From Verrucomicrobia bacterium 12-59-8 (GTDB lineage Bacteria > Verrucomicrobiota > Verrucomicrobiae > Verrucomicrobiales > Verrucomicrobiaceae): 8,384 nt of DNA. Each line of letters begins with the position of its first letter. The stretch's first letter is position 1. The notes below the pieces were generated by a model. The model was given only the letters and a program-made list of their open reading frames with translations. It searched no databases and was not told the origin of the DNA. Where the stretch lies: positions 1 through 8,384 of the forward strand of contig NCCR01000185.1 in NCBI GenBank assembly GCA_002279765.1. The letters are read 5' to 3'. The position numbers were made by a program, and so were the translations under genes. This document shows positions 1 through 6,458 of the stretch, one piece after another.

Positions 1-1392
1 GAAGAGACGGTAGGGCTCCGTGGTGCCTTTGGTGACGAGGTCGTCGATCATCACGGCAAGGTAGGCCTGGCTGCGCTGGAGCAGGAAAGGGGGGCGGCCC
101 TGGGCCTTGAGCGCGGCATTGGCCCCGGCGATGAGGCCCTGGCCAGCGGCCTCCTCGTAGCCAGAGGTGCCATTGATCTGCCCGGCGAAGTAGAGGCCTG
201 AAACACGCTTGGTTTCCAGGGTCGGATGGAGCTGCGTTGGCGGGCAGTAGTCATACTCCACGGCGTAACCGGGGCGGACGATTTCGGCTTTTTCGAGGCC
301 GGGGATGGACCGGATGAAGTCATACTGCACCTCGAAGGGCAGAGAGGTAGAGACGCCGTTGACGTAGAATTCGCGGGTGTGGCGACCCTCCGGTTCCAGG
401 AAAATCTGGTGCCGGTCCTTCTCCGCAAAGCGCACCACCTTGTCCTCCACGGAGGGGCAATAGCGCGGTCCCACCCCCTCGATCCGGCCGGAATACATGG
501 CCGACTTGTGGATATTGGCCCGAATGATGTCGTGGGTTTGGGGGGTCGTGTAGGTGATCCAGCACGGAATTTGTTCCACGTGGAACTTTTCCGGGGTCCA
601 GGAGTTCAGGGTGAACTGGTTCGGGCCGGTGCTGGGAAGGGGGTTAGAGCCCTCGATTGGGGCCTCATCTTCGTCCTCCGGGAGAGTGCCGGAGAGGTAG
701 CTGAAGCGCGGCGCGGGCTCGTCTCCGGGCTGAAGCTCGCATTTGGAGAAGTCGATGCTGCGACTGTTGAGGCGGCAGGGGGTGCCGGTTTTGAAGCGCT
801 GGACGTCAAAGCCGAGCTCGCGGAGGCTATCGGAAAGGGTGGAAATGCTGTCACCCATGCGGCCACCCGCCTGGTTCTGCTGCCCCACATGGAGGAGTCC
901 GCGCATGAAAGTGCCGGAGGAAATGACCACCGCCTTGGCCCGGTAGATCATGCCGAGACTGGTGCGGATGCCGGTGATCGCATCGTTTTCGACCAGGATC
1001 TCAGCGGCATTGCCCTGATGGAGGTCCAGGTTGGGCTGGTTTTCGATCAGCCATTTCATCCGAAACTGGTAGGCCTTCTTGTCGCACTGGGCCCGAGGAG
1101 CCTGCACGCTGGGCCCTTTGCGGGCGTTGAGCATGCGGAACTGGATGCCCGTGGCGTCCGTATTTCGGCCCATAACCCCGCCGAGGGCGTCGATCTCGCG
1201 CACCACATGGCCCTTGGCCAGACCCCCGATGGCAGGGTTGCAGGACATCTGGGAGATGGTGTCGAGGTTCTGGGTAAGGATGGCCGTCTGGCAACCCAGT
1301 CGGGCAGCCGCCATCGCCGCCTCAACCCCGGCATGACCGGCTCCGCAGACGATGACGTCGTAGTGCTTGGGGAAGGTGTAAAGAGAGCTCAT
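1..1392 (-). CDS. mnmG: tRNA uridine-5-carboxymethylaminomethyl(34) synthesis enzyme MnmG (GidA), 3' end cut by window edge
   Basis: FAD-dependent enzyme that, with the GTPase MnmE, installs the carboxymethylaminomethyl group on U34 of certain tRNAs (established family knowledge). The frame reads 464 codons from ATG at 1392 to the left edge without a stop; the family is usually about 620-630 residues, so roughly 160 are missing. Visible: the dinucleotide-binding GAGHAG (residues 17-22), [13 protein letters not shown] (50-62), the GidA signature [11 protein letters not shown] (308-318) and the second signature [17 protein letters not shown] (403-419). The start gives the usual short lead before the FAD loop; no clear Shine-Dalgarno precedes it. 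Compared with the E. coli protein as I recall it, there are about 30 extra residues (about 235-273, acidic then S/P/T-rich) just before QIPCWIT. A parS-type palindrome lies in the codons for F270-E273. Downstream genes, often rsmG/parA/parB, are off the window. Confidence 0.98.
   Translation of the reverse strand, partial: MSSLYTFPKHYDVIVCGAGHAGVEAAMAAARLGCQTAILTQNLDTISQMSCNPAIGGLAKGHVVREIDALGGVMGRNTDATGIQFRMLNARKGPSVQAPRAQCDKKAYQFRMKWLIENQPNLDLHQGNAAEILVENDAITGIRTSLGMIYRAKAVVISSGTFMRGLLHVGQQNQAGGRMGDSISTLSDSLRELGFDVQRFKTGTPCRLNSRSIDFSKCELQPGDEPAPRFSYLSGTLPEDEDEAPIEGSNPLPSTGPNQFTLNSWTPEKFHVEQIPCWITYTTPQTHDIIRANIHKSAMYSGRIEGVGPRYCPSVEDKVVRFAEKDRHQIFLEPEGRHTREFYVNGVSTSLPFEVQYDFIRSIPGLEKAEIVRPGYAVEYDYCPPTQLHPTLETKRVSGLYFAGQINGTSGYEEAAGQGLIAGANAALKAQGRPPFLLQRSQAYLAVMIDDLVTKGTTEPYRLF
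572..587. promoter_or_regulatory. parS: parS-type ParB-binding site inside mnmG
   Basis: TGTTCCACGTGGAACT, with a perfect 14-bp palindrome GTTCCACGTGGAAC at 573-586. It matches the known chromosomal parS consensus (TGTTTCACGTGAAACA; the TGTTCCACGTGGAACA form is common in GC-rich bacteria) except at the last base. It lies in codons for residues FHVE of MnmG. ParB loads here to organise and segregate the origin region. Role inferred from sequence match and from the neighbouring second site; parB itself is not in the window. Confidence 0.82.
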
Positions 1393-1460
1393 GGAGGGGT
1401 CGGAATGGCGAATGGAGCCGGGAAGGGCAGGGGACAAGGAGGATAGCACGGGCGCAAAAT

Positions 1461-1476
1461 TGTTCCATGTGGAACA
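1461..1476. promoter_or_regulatory. parS: parS-type ParB-binding site upstream of mnmG
   Basis: TGTTCCATGTGGAACA, the parS consensus with one central change (CATGTG instead of CACGTG). The flanking bases extend the inverted repeat to 18 bp (1460-1477) with one mismatched pair. It is 68 bp upstream of the mnmG ATG and 889 bp from the intragenic site. Because it lies in the likely promoter region of mnmG, ParB binding could also affect mnmG transcription; that part is speculation. Confidence 0.78.
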
Positions 1477-1558
1477 AAGGACGAACCTCTGAGGGGTCAA
1501 AGCAGTGGGGATTTGCAGAGAGAGGCCCGGTGTATTAGAGGGGTGGCCACGGTTCTGC

Positions 1559-1786
1559 ATGAAGTTTTTTGGCTGGCTCTACTTTGCGCTTTTAGTGGCG
1601 ATTCAACTGATCGGCTGGTTCGGCTACGGTAGGCCGGCCGCGTGGACAGCGCTGATGGTGATCGTCCTTCCCAGCTCAATCCTGTCAGGGGCCGCCTTCT
1701 TTTGGTTCTACTATTGGAACCGGACCCTGGGTCTCATTGCCTGTCGTGATGCTGATGTTCATCCAAATGAGTGTGAGCTCCACTAG
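1559..1786 (+). CDS. small hypothetical membrane protein (75 aa)
   Basis: Family not recognised. ATG at 1559 opens a 75-residue product beginning [20 protein letters not shown]. Two hydrophobic segments are visible, about residues 4-20 and 28-52 (the second rich in aromatic residues, ending FFWFYYWNR), followed by a polar C-terminal tail with two cysteines. The frame is open further upstream to 1505, but the ATG directly before the first hydrophobic stretch is the more natural start; a GAGGGG lies 15 nt upstream, rather far for a ribosome binding site. The gene is divergent from mnmG and its 3' end overlaps the next small ORF in another frame. Codon choice is plausible for a real gene, but no family evidence supports it, and it may be part of a decayed locus together with the next entry. 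Confidence 0.4.
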   Translation: MKFFGWLYFALLVAIQLIGWFGYGRPAAWTALMVIVLPSSILSGAAFFWFYYWNRTLGLIACRDADVHPNECELH

Positions 1787-2024
1787 CAAGGACGCCCCTC
1801 ATTCAGCCTTGCTACGCCATGCGATGACCGAGTTTCTCGAAAGAAAGGTGGGTACTTGGGAGGCAGATTTCGGCGGAACGGCGCTGCTCGGCGGCATGCT
1901 CTTGCTGGGAGCCTTTGGCACCGCTGAGGTGTATCGCCTCGTCACAGGAAGTGAGTATTGCAAAAAGGTGCCGATCGACTCGCCTTGGCCCTCTGTCTTT
2001 TGGGCGCAGGCCTGCTCGGGATAG
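1767..2024 (+). pseudogene. small hypothetical membrane protein, probably frameshifted near 1962-1966
   Basis: Family not recognised. From ATG 1767 (an internal ATG at 1824 is an alternative) the frame encodes 85 residues with one hydrophobic segment (GGTALLGGMLLLGAFGTAEV), then loses its character after YCKK and ends at 2024. In the frame reached by a -1 shift at the A5 run (1962-1966) the sequence continues KGADRLALALCLLGAGLL, then a basic tail KLRRR, with a stop at 2069-2071. That is a textbook second membrane helix with a positive cytoplasmic end. One missing A in the run, whether a true mutation or a sequencing error, would give a two-helix protein of about 100 residues. The extended version would overlap the convergent gene at 2046-2348 by 26 nt. 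Confidence 0.35.
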
Positions 2025-2045
2025 CCGCGTGGGAAGGGTGGAAGC

Positions 2046-2348
2046 TCAGGCGGCGGGCTGCCATTTCCTGAGGTGCGCCATCAATTCGGAAAGGGGGAAG
2101 GAGGAGCAGGTAGGGTCTGCGACAAAGAACCAATACTCCCCCATGGGATTGTTGACGGAAAATTGCTGACCGAAGTAGCGGAAGTCGAGCCAGCCCTCAA
2201 CGACGCCATCGGTTATGAATTGAAGGATCTCCACTCCATACAACCGTTCCAAGTGCTGGCGCAATTCAGCCCAGGAGATTCGGTCTTGGGTGATGACAAA
2301 CAATCGAGAGCCATCTTTCATGCGCTGATCCAGATACTCCACCTTCAT
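2046..2348 (-). CDS. hypothetical protein, 100 aa, soluble
   Basis: Begins MKVEYLDQRMKDGSRLFVIT and ends LMAHLRKWQPAA. It has no signal peptide and no membrane segment. The pattern is of a small alpha/beta protein: an N-terminal strand pair with a conserved-looking DGSRL turn, a helix (WAELRQHLERLYGV), then strands rich in aromatic residues (GWLDFRYFGQQFSVNN, EYWFFV). The frame runs from ATG to TGA with sensible codon use and is the only long minus-strand frame here, so I regard it as a real gene of unknown function. I believe similar short proteins occur in Verrucomicrobiota, but I cannot name a domain. It is divergent from pdhA with 148 bp between the two starts. Confidence 0.65.
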   Translation of the reverse strand: MKVEYLDQRMKDGSRLFVITQDRISWAELRQHLERLYGVEILQFITDGVVEGWLDFRYFGQQFSVNNPMGEYWFFVADPTCSSFPLSELMAHLRKWQPAA

Positions 2349-2496
2349 GAGGGCTCTTTAGCACGTCATTCTGGCAGTGTAAAAACACCAAGCAGGATTG
2401 TTCGACGAAGGTCACCAGACCAGCACCTGCTGTCCACGTCTGCGTCAAATACCCCGCTTGCTTCCGGCATGCATCCAGCTAGTATCGGCCTACCTC

Positions 2497-3582
2497 ATGG
2501 CCACCGCAAAAGCCCCCTCAAACGCCCTGGCGAAACACGCCGCCGACCCCATCAATCAAAAGCTCACCGCTGCCGACAAAGTGGGACTTTATCGTCAGAT
2601 GGTCCGCATCCGCCGCTTCGAGCAGGTGTCCCTCCAGCACTACCAAGCCGGTAAAATGGGCGGCTTCCTCCACCTTTACATCGGCCAGGAGTCCGTGGCC
2701 GTCGGCACCGTTTCGGTGATGGGCGAACACGATCACGTCATCACCGCCTATCGCGATCACGCGCATGCGCTGGCTGTCGGCATGGGCATGAACGAGTGCA
2801 TGGCTGAACTCTACGGCAAAGCCACCGGCTGCTCACGCGGCAAGGGCGGCTCGATGCACTACTTCGCTCCGGACAAAAACTACTGGGGCGGTCACGGCAT
2901 TGTGGCCGGTCAGACCCCGCTGGGTCTCGGCCTCGCCTACGGTCTGAAATACCGTGGCCTCAAAGGTGCCGCGCTTTGCTTCCTCGGTGACGGTGCGGTG
3001 AACCAGGGTGCCTTCCATGAATCTCTGAATCTCGCCGAACTCTGGGATCTGCCAGTGATCTATGTGATCGAAAACAACGGCTACTCCATGGGCACCAGCC
3101 AGCAGCGCTCCTCCGCCTACGTGGACTTCCTTGCCAAGCGCGCCGAAGGTTACGGCATGGCCTGGGAACAGTTCAATGGTGAAGACGTCTATGAAGTACG
3201 TGCTGGAGTCAGCAAGGCCATCGAGCGGGCTCACAATGAATCCAAGCCGAGCATCATCGAAATCGCCACCTACCGCTGGGAAGGCCATTCCGTGGCTGAC
3301 GCCAACAAGTTCAAGTACCGCACCAAGGAAGAAGTCGAGAAGTTCCAAAGCGAGCACGACCCGATCCAGGTGTGGAAGCGCAACCTGCTCAGCGAAGGTG
3401 TCGCCACCGAAGAAGAGCTGAAGAAGATCGACAAAGAAGCGCAGAAGGAAGCGGAAGATTCCGCCGAGTTCGCGAAGGTCAGTCCTTATCCAGAACCCGA
3501 GTCCATCTTTGAAGATGTGTACTGGGAAGTGGATAACAAGACCGAAGCCGGCCAGACCGGACGTCACTTCTTCAACGACTGA
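2497..3582 (+). CDS. pdhA: pyruvate dehydrogenase E1 component, alpha subunit
   Basis: Thiamine-diphosphate (ThDP)-dependent decarboxylation of pyruvate and transfer of the acetyl group to E2 lipoyl domains, acting as an alpha2-beta2 heterotetramer with PdhB in the cytoplasm. The product is 361 residues, a normal length. Visible: MGGFLHLYIGQESVAVG (54-70), YRDHAHALAVG (85-95), GKGGSMH (115-121) and GGHGIVAGQTPLG (131-143). The ThDP/Mg motif runs from GDG (164-166) to ENN (192-194). The loop YRWEGHSVAD (259-268) carries the conserved His and Ser seen in E1 alpha. An ATG at 2497 is preferred over the open frame upstream to 2398 because the upstream codons do not resemble the family. No clear Shine-Dalgarno. 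A branched-chain 2-oxoacid or acetoin E1 alpha is possible but less likely. Unusually, no pdhB follows; the next gene is convergent. Confidence 0.95.
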   Translation: MATAKAPSNALAKHAADPINQKLTAADKVGLYRQMVRIRRFEQVSLQHYQAGKMGGFLHLYIGQESVAVGTVSVMGEHDHVITAYRDHAHALAVGMGMNECMAELYGKATGCSRGKGGSMHYFAPDKNYWGGHGIVAGQTPLGLGLAYGLKYRGLKGAALCFLGDGAVNQGAFHESLNLAELWDLPVIYVIENNGYSMGTSQQRSSAYVDFLAKRAEGYGMAWEQFNGEDVYEVRAGVSKAIERAHNESKPSIIEIATYRWEGHSVADANKFKYRTKEEVEKFQSEHDPIQVWKRNLLSEGVATEEELKKIDKEAQKEAEDSAEFAKVSPYPEPESIFEDVYWEVDNKTEAGQTGRHFFND

Positions 3583-3601
3583 GTCAACCAAGACGGCGGG
3601 C

Positions 3602-3619
3602 GCGCTCTCCAGAGAGCGC
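3602..3619. terminator. perfect hairpin after pdhA, possible terminator
   Basis: An 8-bp perfect inverted repeat, GCGCTCTC / GAGAGCGC, separated by 2 nt, begins 20 nt after the pdhA stop; sterically 7 bp with a 4-nt loop. No T tract follows (TATAACTCATTC), so it is not a classical intrinsic terminator. It could be a Rho-dependent or mRNA-stabilising 3' structure. Confidence 0.45.
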
Positions 3620-3651
3620 TATAACTCATTCATCGTGAATGCGATGCATAA

Positions 3652-3685
3652 CACACCCCTGCTTCGTTTGCACCGCAGAGGTGTG
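3652..3685. terminator. second hairpin in the convergent gap, possible bidirectional terminator
   Basis: CACACC (3652-3657) pairs with GGTGTG (3680-3685), and after one C-A mismatch CTGC (3659-3662) pairs with GCAG (3675-3678), leaving a 12-nt loop. It lies between the pdhA stop and the stop of the minus-strand gene ending at 3722, where it could end transcription from either side. There is no clear T tract on either side. Confidence 0.4.
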
Positions 3686-3721
3686 CTGATTCACCGCAAG
3701 TCTGGCTGGCAGCCTTGAGTG

Positions 3722-4294
3722 CTATTTCGTTTCCACCACAGAGGTGATCGTGTCGGCCTGACTGCTGAGGATGACGGCATGCTTGTCATAGGTCGCCTTG
3801 GCACCGACGAGTTGCGTCACGTAGTTCAGCGCCTCGTCCAGGGGTACGTTGGCGAGTGAGAGGCTGAGCTTGCGTTGCGCCAGCTCCTCGCCCTTCACGA
3901 TCACGTTTGGCATCACCTTGCCGCCACTTGCATTTTTGGACAGCGCCCGCAGTCCCTCGATGGCTTCGGTCAGCGTCACGTCCGCCATGTCCACTTTCGG
4001 CAGAGTGACAGCGGCGTATTGGCTTTTGAGCGAGTTGTCCTTCGGCTGGTAGTTGGCGCGGATGTAAGCCAGCATGTTCGCCGTCTCGGCATGCTTCGGA
4101 TTCGCCGCCGCCACGCGGGAGAGCAGCTTGTACGCGGTATCCAGATCGCCCTTGTAATAGGCAGCGCGTCCTTGCTGATACACAGCGTTCAGGTCTTCCG
4201 CTTTGGCTGAGAAGCCCGCAGCAGACATAAAAATGGCAGTTGTCAGAAATACGACCGCCGTCGAAACCCTGGACCCAATCAATGATGTTTTCAT
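3722..4294 (-). CDS. exported TPR protein with secretin/TonB short N-terminal (STN)-like domain
   Basis: Exact function unknown. The 190-residue product starts MKTSLIGSRVSTAVVF: residues 1-32 form a signal peptide with a basic N-region, hydrophobic core (12-27) and a likely AKA cleavage site before ED. Residues 35-68 (LNAVYQQGRAAYYKGDLDTA then YKLLSRVAAANPKH) form one TPR-like helical hairpin. Residues about 98-179 show the pattern of N0/STN domains of secretins: LPKVDMADVTLTEAIEGL, then KLSLSLANVPLDEALNYV, i.e. a beta strand followed by a helix that ends in a short strand. This predicts a periplasmic adaptor or binding protein rather than an enzyme. Start ATG 4294 is chosen because it directly precedes the signal peptide; the open frame upstream to 4570 overlaps holA and is not credible. 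Divergent from holA with a 108-bp shared gap. Confidence 0.85.
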   Translation of the reverse strand: MKTSLIGSRVSTAVVFLTTAIFMSAAGFSAKAEDLNAVYQQGRAAYYKGDLDTAYKLLSRVAAANPKHAETANMLAYIRANYQPKDNSLKSQYAAVTLPKVDMADVTLTEAIEGLRALSKNASGGKVMPNVIVKGEELAQRKLSLSLANVPLDEALNYVTQLVGAKATYDKHAVILSSQADTITSVVETK

Positions 4295-4306
4295 GGTGAT
4301 GGTTGA

Positions 4307-4328
4307 ATTTGATCTGATTTCATCAAAT
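4307..4328. promoter_or_regulatory. inverted repeat upstream of the TPR/STN gene, possible operator
   Basis: ATTTGAT (4307-4313) and ATCAAAT (4322-4328) form perfect 7-bp arms separated by 8 nt, starting 13 bp upstream of the minus-strand start at 4294, in an AT-rich patch of the divergent gap with holA. The spacing suits a dimeric regulator or a 5' UTR hairpin. No known consensus is recognised. Confidence 0.3.
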
Positions 4329-4402
4329 CGCCGGGCGCGTGTCAAGATCGCACACTCACCGCGAGGCTTGATGCCATGCGCATCCTGCTCCATCGGTAAA
4401 GC

Positions 4403-5527
4403 ATGCCGCCGCCGAAAAAACCCGCCGCCAGCCAGGTGAATGTACTCCTTGGCAGCGATGAAGCGCGCGTGAAGGAAGCCGCGCTCATGCTCGTGCGCAG
4501 CCTCACGCCACCCGATGCCGGAGACTTCAGCAACGACATCATCGACGGGACCGCCGACAACGCCGAACACGCTGGCAACATCTGCTCGAACGTCTGCATG
4601 GCGCTGCAGACACTGCCCTTCTTTGGCGGCACCAAAGTCGTGTGGCTGAAGAACGCCAACTTCCTTGGCGACTCCGGTCCGGGCAAAGGACAGGATGCGG
4701 TGAGCGGATTCGAACGCATCCTGGATGTGGTCGAACGTGGCCTCGGCAGCGATGTGAGTTTTGTCATCAGCGCCACCGCCATCGACAAACGTCGCGGCAG
4801 CTACAAGCGCATCTCGAAAATCGCCACCTTCGAAGTCTTCGACAAGCCCGACACCTCGCGCGCGGGATGGGAGGGCCCGGTGCTCGCCATGGCCTCACGC
4901 AAGGCCAAGGAACTCGGCCTCACCTTTGAAAGTGGTGCGCTGGAGCTGCTCGTGCAGATGGCCGGCGATGACACGCGGCAGATGGAAAACGAACTCGAAA
5001 AGATCGATCTCTTTCTCGGCGAACGCCGCCGCGCTGGACTCAAGACCGTGCAAAACATGGTCTCCATGAGCCGCGCCGGTGTGCTGTGGGACCTCGGGAA
5101 TGCCATCGGCAAACGCGATCTTCCGCGTGCGCTCGAGCTGCTCAGCACGCTCATGTATCAAGGGCAGAATGCCATCGGTCTGCTGCTCGCCGCCATCGTG
5201 CCACGGGTGCGCAGCCTGCTGCTCATCAAGGACCTCGGCTCACGACACAAGCTCAACAAGTTCAACTACGCTGGCTTTTGCTCCTCTCTCGAAAGCCTGC
5301 CCTCGACGGCGACTTCGCATCTGCCGCGCAAAAAAGACGGCACCGGATTCAACGCCTATCCGATGTTTCTCGCCATCCCCGAAACCGGCAACTTCACGCT
5401 CGAAGAACTTCACGCCGGATTCAAAGCCTGCCTCGCCGCCAACTCCAAGCTCGTCACTTCATCGCTCGATCCCAAGCTTGTGCTTGAGCGTCTGCTCGTC
5501 GGTTTGCTCGCCAGACAATCCCGCTGA
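4403..5527 (+). CDS. holA: DNA polymerase III, delta subunit (clamp loader)
   Basis: The delta subunit opens the beta sliding clamp within the clamp-loader complex of the replicative polymerase. The 374 residues are slightly longer than E. coli HolA (343). Visible: the N-terminal strand and helix VNVLLGSDEARVKEAALML (12-30), the clamp-contact region LPFFGGTKVVWLKNANF (71-87, compare the family pattern of a small motif followed by G-x-x-V-V-x-L-x-N-A), AGDDTRQMENELEKIDLF (187-204), the domain III helix IGLLLAAIVPRVRSLLLI (258-275) and the C-terminal FTLEELHAGFKACLAANSKL (331-350) ending in DPKLVLERLLVGL (356-368). ATG 4403 has only a weak upstream ribosome site, and no better in-frame start exists. 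The TauE-like gene follows after 6 nt, so the two are probably co-transcribed. Confidence 0.92.
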   Translation: MPPPKKPAASQVNVLLGSDEARVKEAALMLVRSLTPPDAGDFSNDIIDGTADNAEHAGNICSNVCMALQTLPFFGGTKVVWLKNANFLGDSGPGKGQDAVSGFERILDVVERGLGSDVSFVISATAIDKRRGSYKRISKIATFEVFDKPDTSRAGWEGPVLAMASRKAKELGLTFESGALELLVQMAGDDTRQMENELEKIDLFLGERRRAGLKTVQNMVSMSRAGVLWDLGNAIGKRDLPRALELLSTLMYQGQNAIGLLLAAIVPRVRSLLLIKDLGSRHKLNKFNYAGFCSSLESLPSTATSHLPRKKDGTGFNAYPMFLAIPETGNFTLEELHAGFKACLAANSKLVTSSLDPKLVLERLLVGLLARQSR

Positions 5528-5533
5528 TTCATC

Positions 5534-5905
5534 ATGTCCACCGCCACCATCCTCACCTGTCTCACCATCGGCATCATCAGCGGCGTCGTGGCTTCCTTGT
5601 GCGGCGTCGGCGGTGGAGTCGTGATGGTGCCCGCATTTGTGTTCTTCCTCAAGCTGCCGCATAAGACGGCCGTCGCGACATCGCTCGCCATCATCATTCC
5701 CACTGCGTTGATGGCTACCACGCAGAACGCCAAGCATGGTTATGTGGAATGGAAAGTCGCCGCCATCACCGCAGTCTCCGCATCCATCTTCGCCTACTTT
5801 GGTGCGGGCTGGTTGAAGTCGATGAGCAACGAAACACTGACACGCATCTTCGGTACCATCCTCGTCGTCTTTGGTGCGCGCATGCTACTGCTGGGCAAGG
5901 CGTGA
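5534..5905 (+). CDS. half-length TauE/SafE family membrane protein
   Basis: A 123-residue, strongly hydrophobic product with about four membrane helices (roughly 8-30, 44-62, 74-92, 103-121). The first helix ends in CGVGGGVVMVPAFVFFL (23-39), the glycine-rich motif that marks each repeat of the TauE/SafE (old DUF81) family, followed by HKTAVATSLAIIIPTAL (43-59). Family members are thought to export sulfite or other sulfur-containing anions, but substrates are mostly untested. Typical members have about 250 residues and two homologous halves; this one has only one half and so presumably works as a homodimer. The frame has a proper ATG and stop, with no continuation visible in other frames, since the convergent DUF456 gene ends only 4 nt away. 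It follows holA by 6 nt, which suggests an operon by position rather than by function. Confidence 0.8.
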   Translation: MSTATILTCLTIGIISGVVASLCGVGGGVVMVPAFVFFLKLPHKTAVATSLAIIIPTALMATTQNAKHGYVEWKVAAITAVSASIFAYFGAGWLKSMSNETLTRIFGTILVVFGARMLLLGKA

Positions 5906-5909
5906 TGCC

Positions 5910-6458
5910 TTACCACACGAGTACGTCGAGAAAGAACGTGGCCACCATAGCCAGCGCCACGATCAGGCGCAGGACCAGGCCCACGCCGGTACCCAGCAGC
6001 GATCCCCAGGCCGATTTCGCCGCTGGATGCAGCTGCTTCTTGGCAAAGATCAGTTCAAAGGCCACACCGCCGATCAGCGGACCCAGCACCAAGCCAAACG
6101 GGATGAAGAACATGCCCACAATGCCGCCGATGAACACGCCCGCGATGCCCCAGCGGCTAGCACCAAACCAGCGCGCGCCCATCGCCCCGCTGGCGAAATC
6201 AACGACGTAGGACAGCACCAGTCCGAGCGATAAAATCACGATGCCCCAGGTGCTCATGCCGGATTCGGGGCGTAGCACCGTATGCAAAATGCCCGCCGCA
6301 AAAATCAGCAGCGGCCCTGGCAGCAGCGGCACCACCGAACCAATGATGCCCACGATCAGCAGACAGATGCTCAGCGTCCACACGCCCCACATCTGCCACG
6401 GCATCGCGGTGAAAAAATGCGCCGTCGAATGCCAGGCGTTGGAGAGCCACTCAGTCAT
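5910..6458 (-). CDS. DUF456 family membrane protein
   Basis: 182 residues with about four to five membrane segments: 23-42, 44-61, 71-90, 104-134 (glycine-rich, possibly two passes) and 157-180. The stretch GIIGSVVPLLPGPLLIFAAG (37-56) and the central glycine-zipper region (GIAGVFIGGIVGMFFIPFG, 104-122, then GPLIGGVAFELI) are typical of DUF456 (Pfam PF04306); the molecular function is unknown. Start ATG 6458 is chosen because it lies in ATGACTGA, overlapping the last 8 nt of the upstream nitroreductase gene, a layout that usually means translational coupling; the open frame further upstream only reads the nitroreductase 3' end out of frame. The stop is 4 nt from the convergent TauE-like gene stop, leaving no room for a dedicated terminator. 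Confidence 0.82.
   Translation of the reverse strand: MTEWLSNAWHSTAHFFTAMPWQMWGVWTLSICLLIVGIIGSVVPLLPGPLLIFAAGILHTVLRPESGMSTWGIVILSLGLVLSYVVDFASGAMGARWFGASRWGIAGVFIGGIVGMFFIPFGLVLGPLIGGVAFELIFAKKQLHPAAKSAWGSLLGTGVGLVLRLIVALAMVATFFLDVLVW

Noticed and set aside
1440..1445. Possible -10 box TATCCT for mnmG on the minus strand
   Set aside because: No acceptable -35 box at 16-18 bp spacing; the dominant signal there is the parS palindrome.
226..1446. 406-codon plus-strand open frame across the mnmG region
   Set aside because: It is the antisense shadow of mnmG, whose minus-strand translation carries every GidA signature; the plus-strand product has no recognisable family pattern.
2458..2485. Possible pdhA promoter TTGCTT - 16 bp - TAGTAT
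   Set aside because: Only 3/6 and 4/6 matches to the sigma-70 boxes, and the implied transcript start would leave almost no leader; too weak to list as a feature.
2073..2654. 193-codon plus-strand open frame overlapping the 100-residue minus gene and the start of pdhA
   Set aside because: Runs across the divergent gap and out of frame through the pdhA start; composition is typical of a chance frame (R/P/S-rich tail).
2833..3591. 252-codon minus-strand open frame
   Set aside because: Antisense shadow of pdhA, which is unmistakable on the plus strand; GC-rich codon use keeps the opposite frame open.
5079..5624. 181-codon plus-strand frame inside holA
   Set aside because: Out-of-frame shadow with abnormal Ser/Pro/Cys-rich composition; holA is well supported in the other frame.
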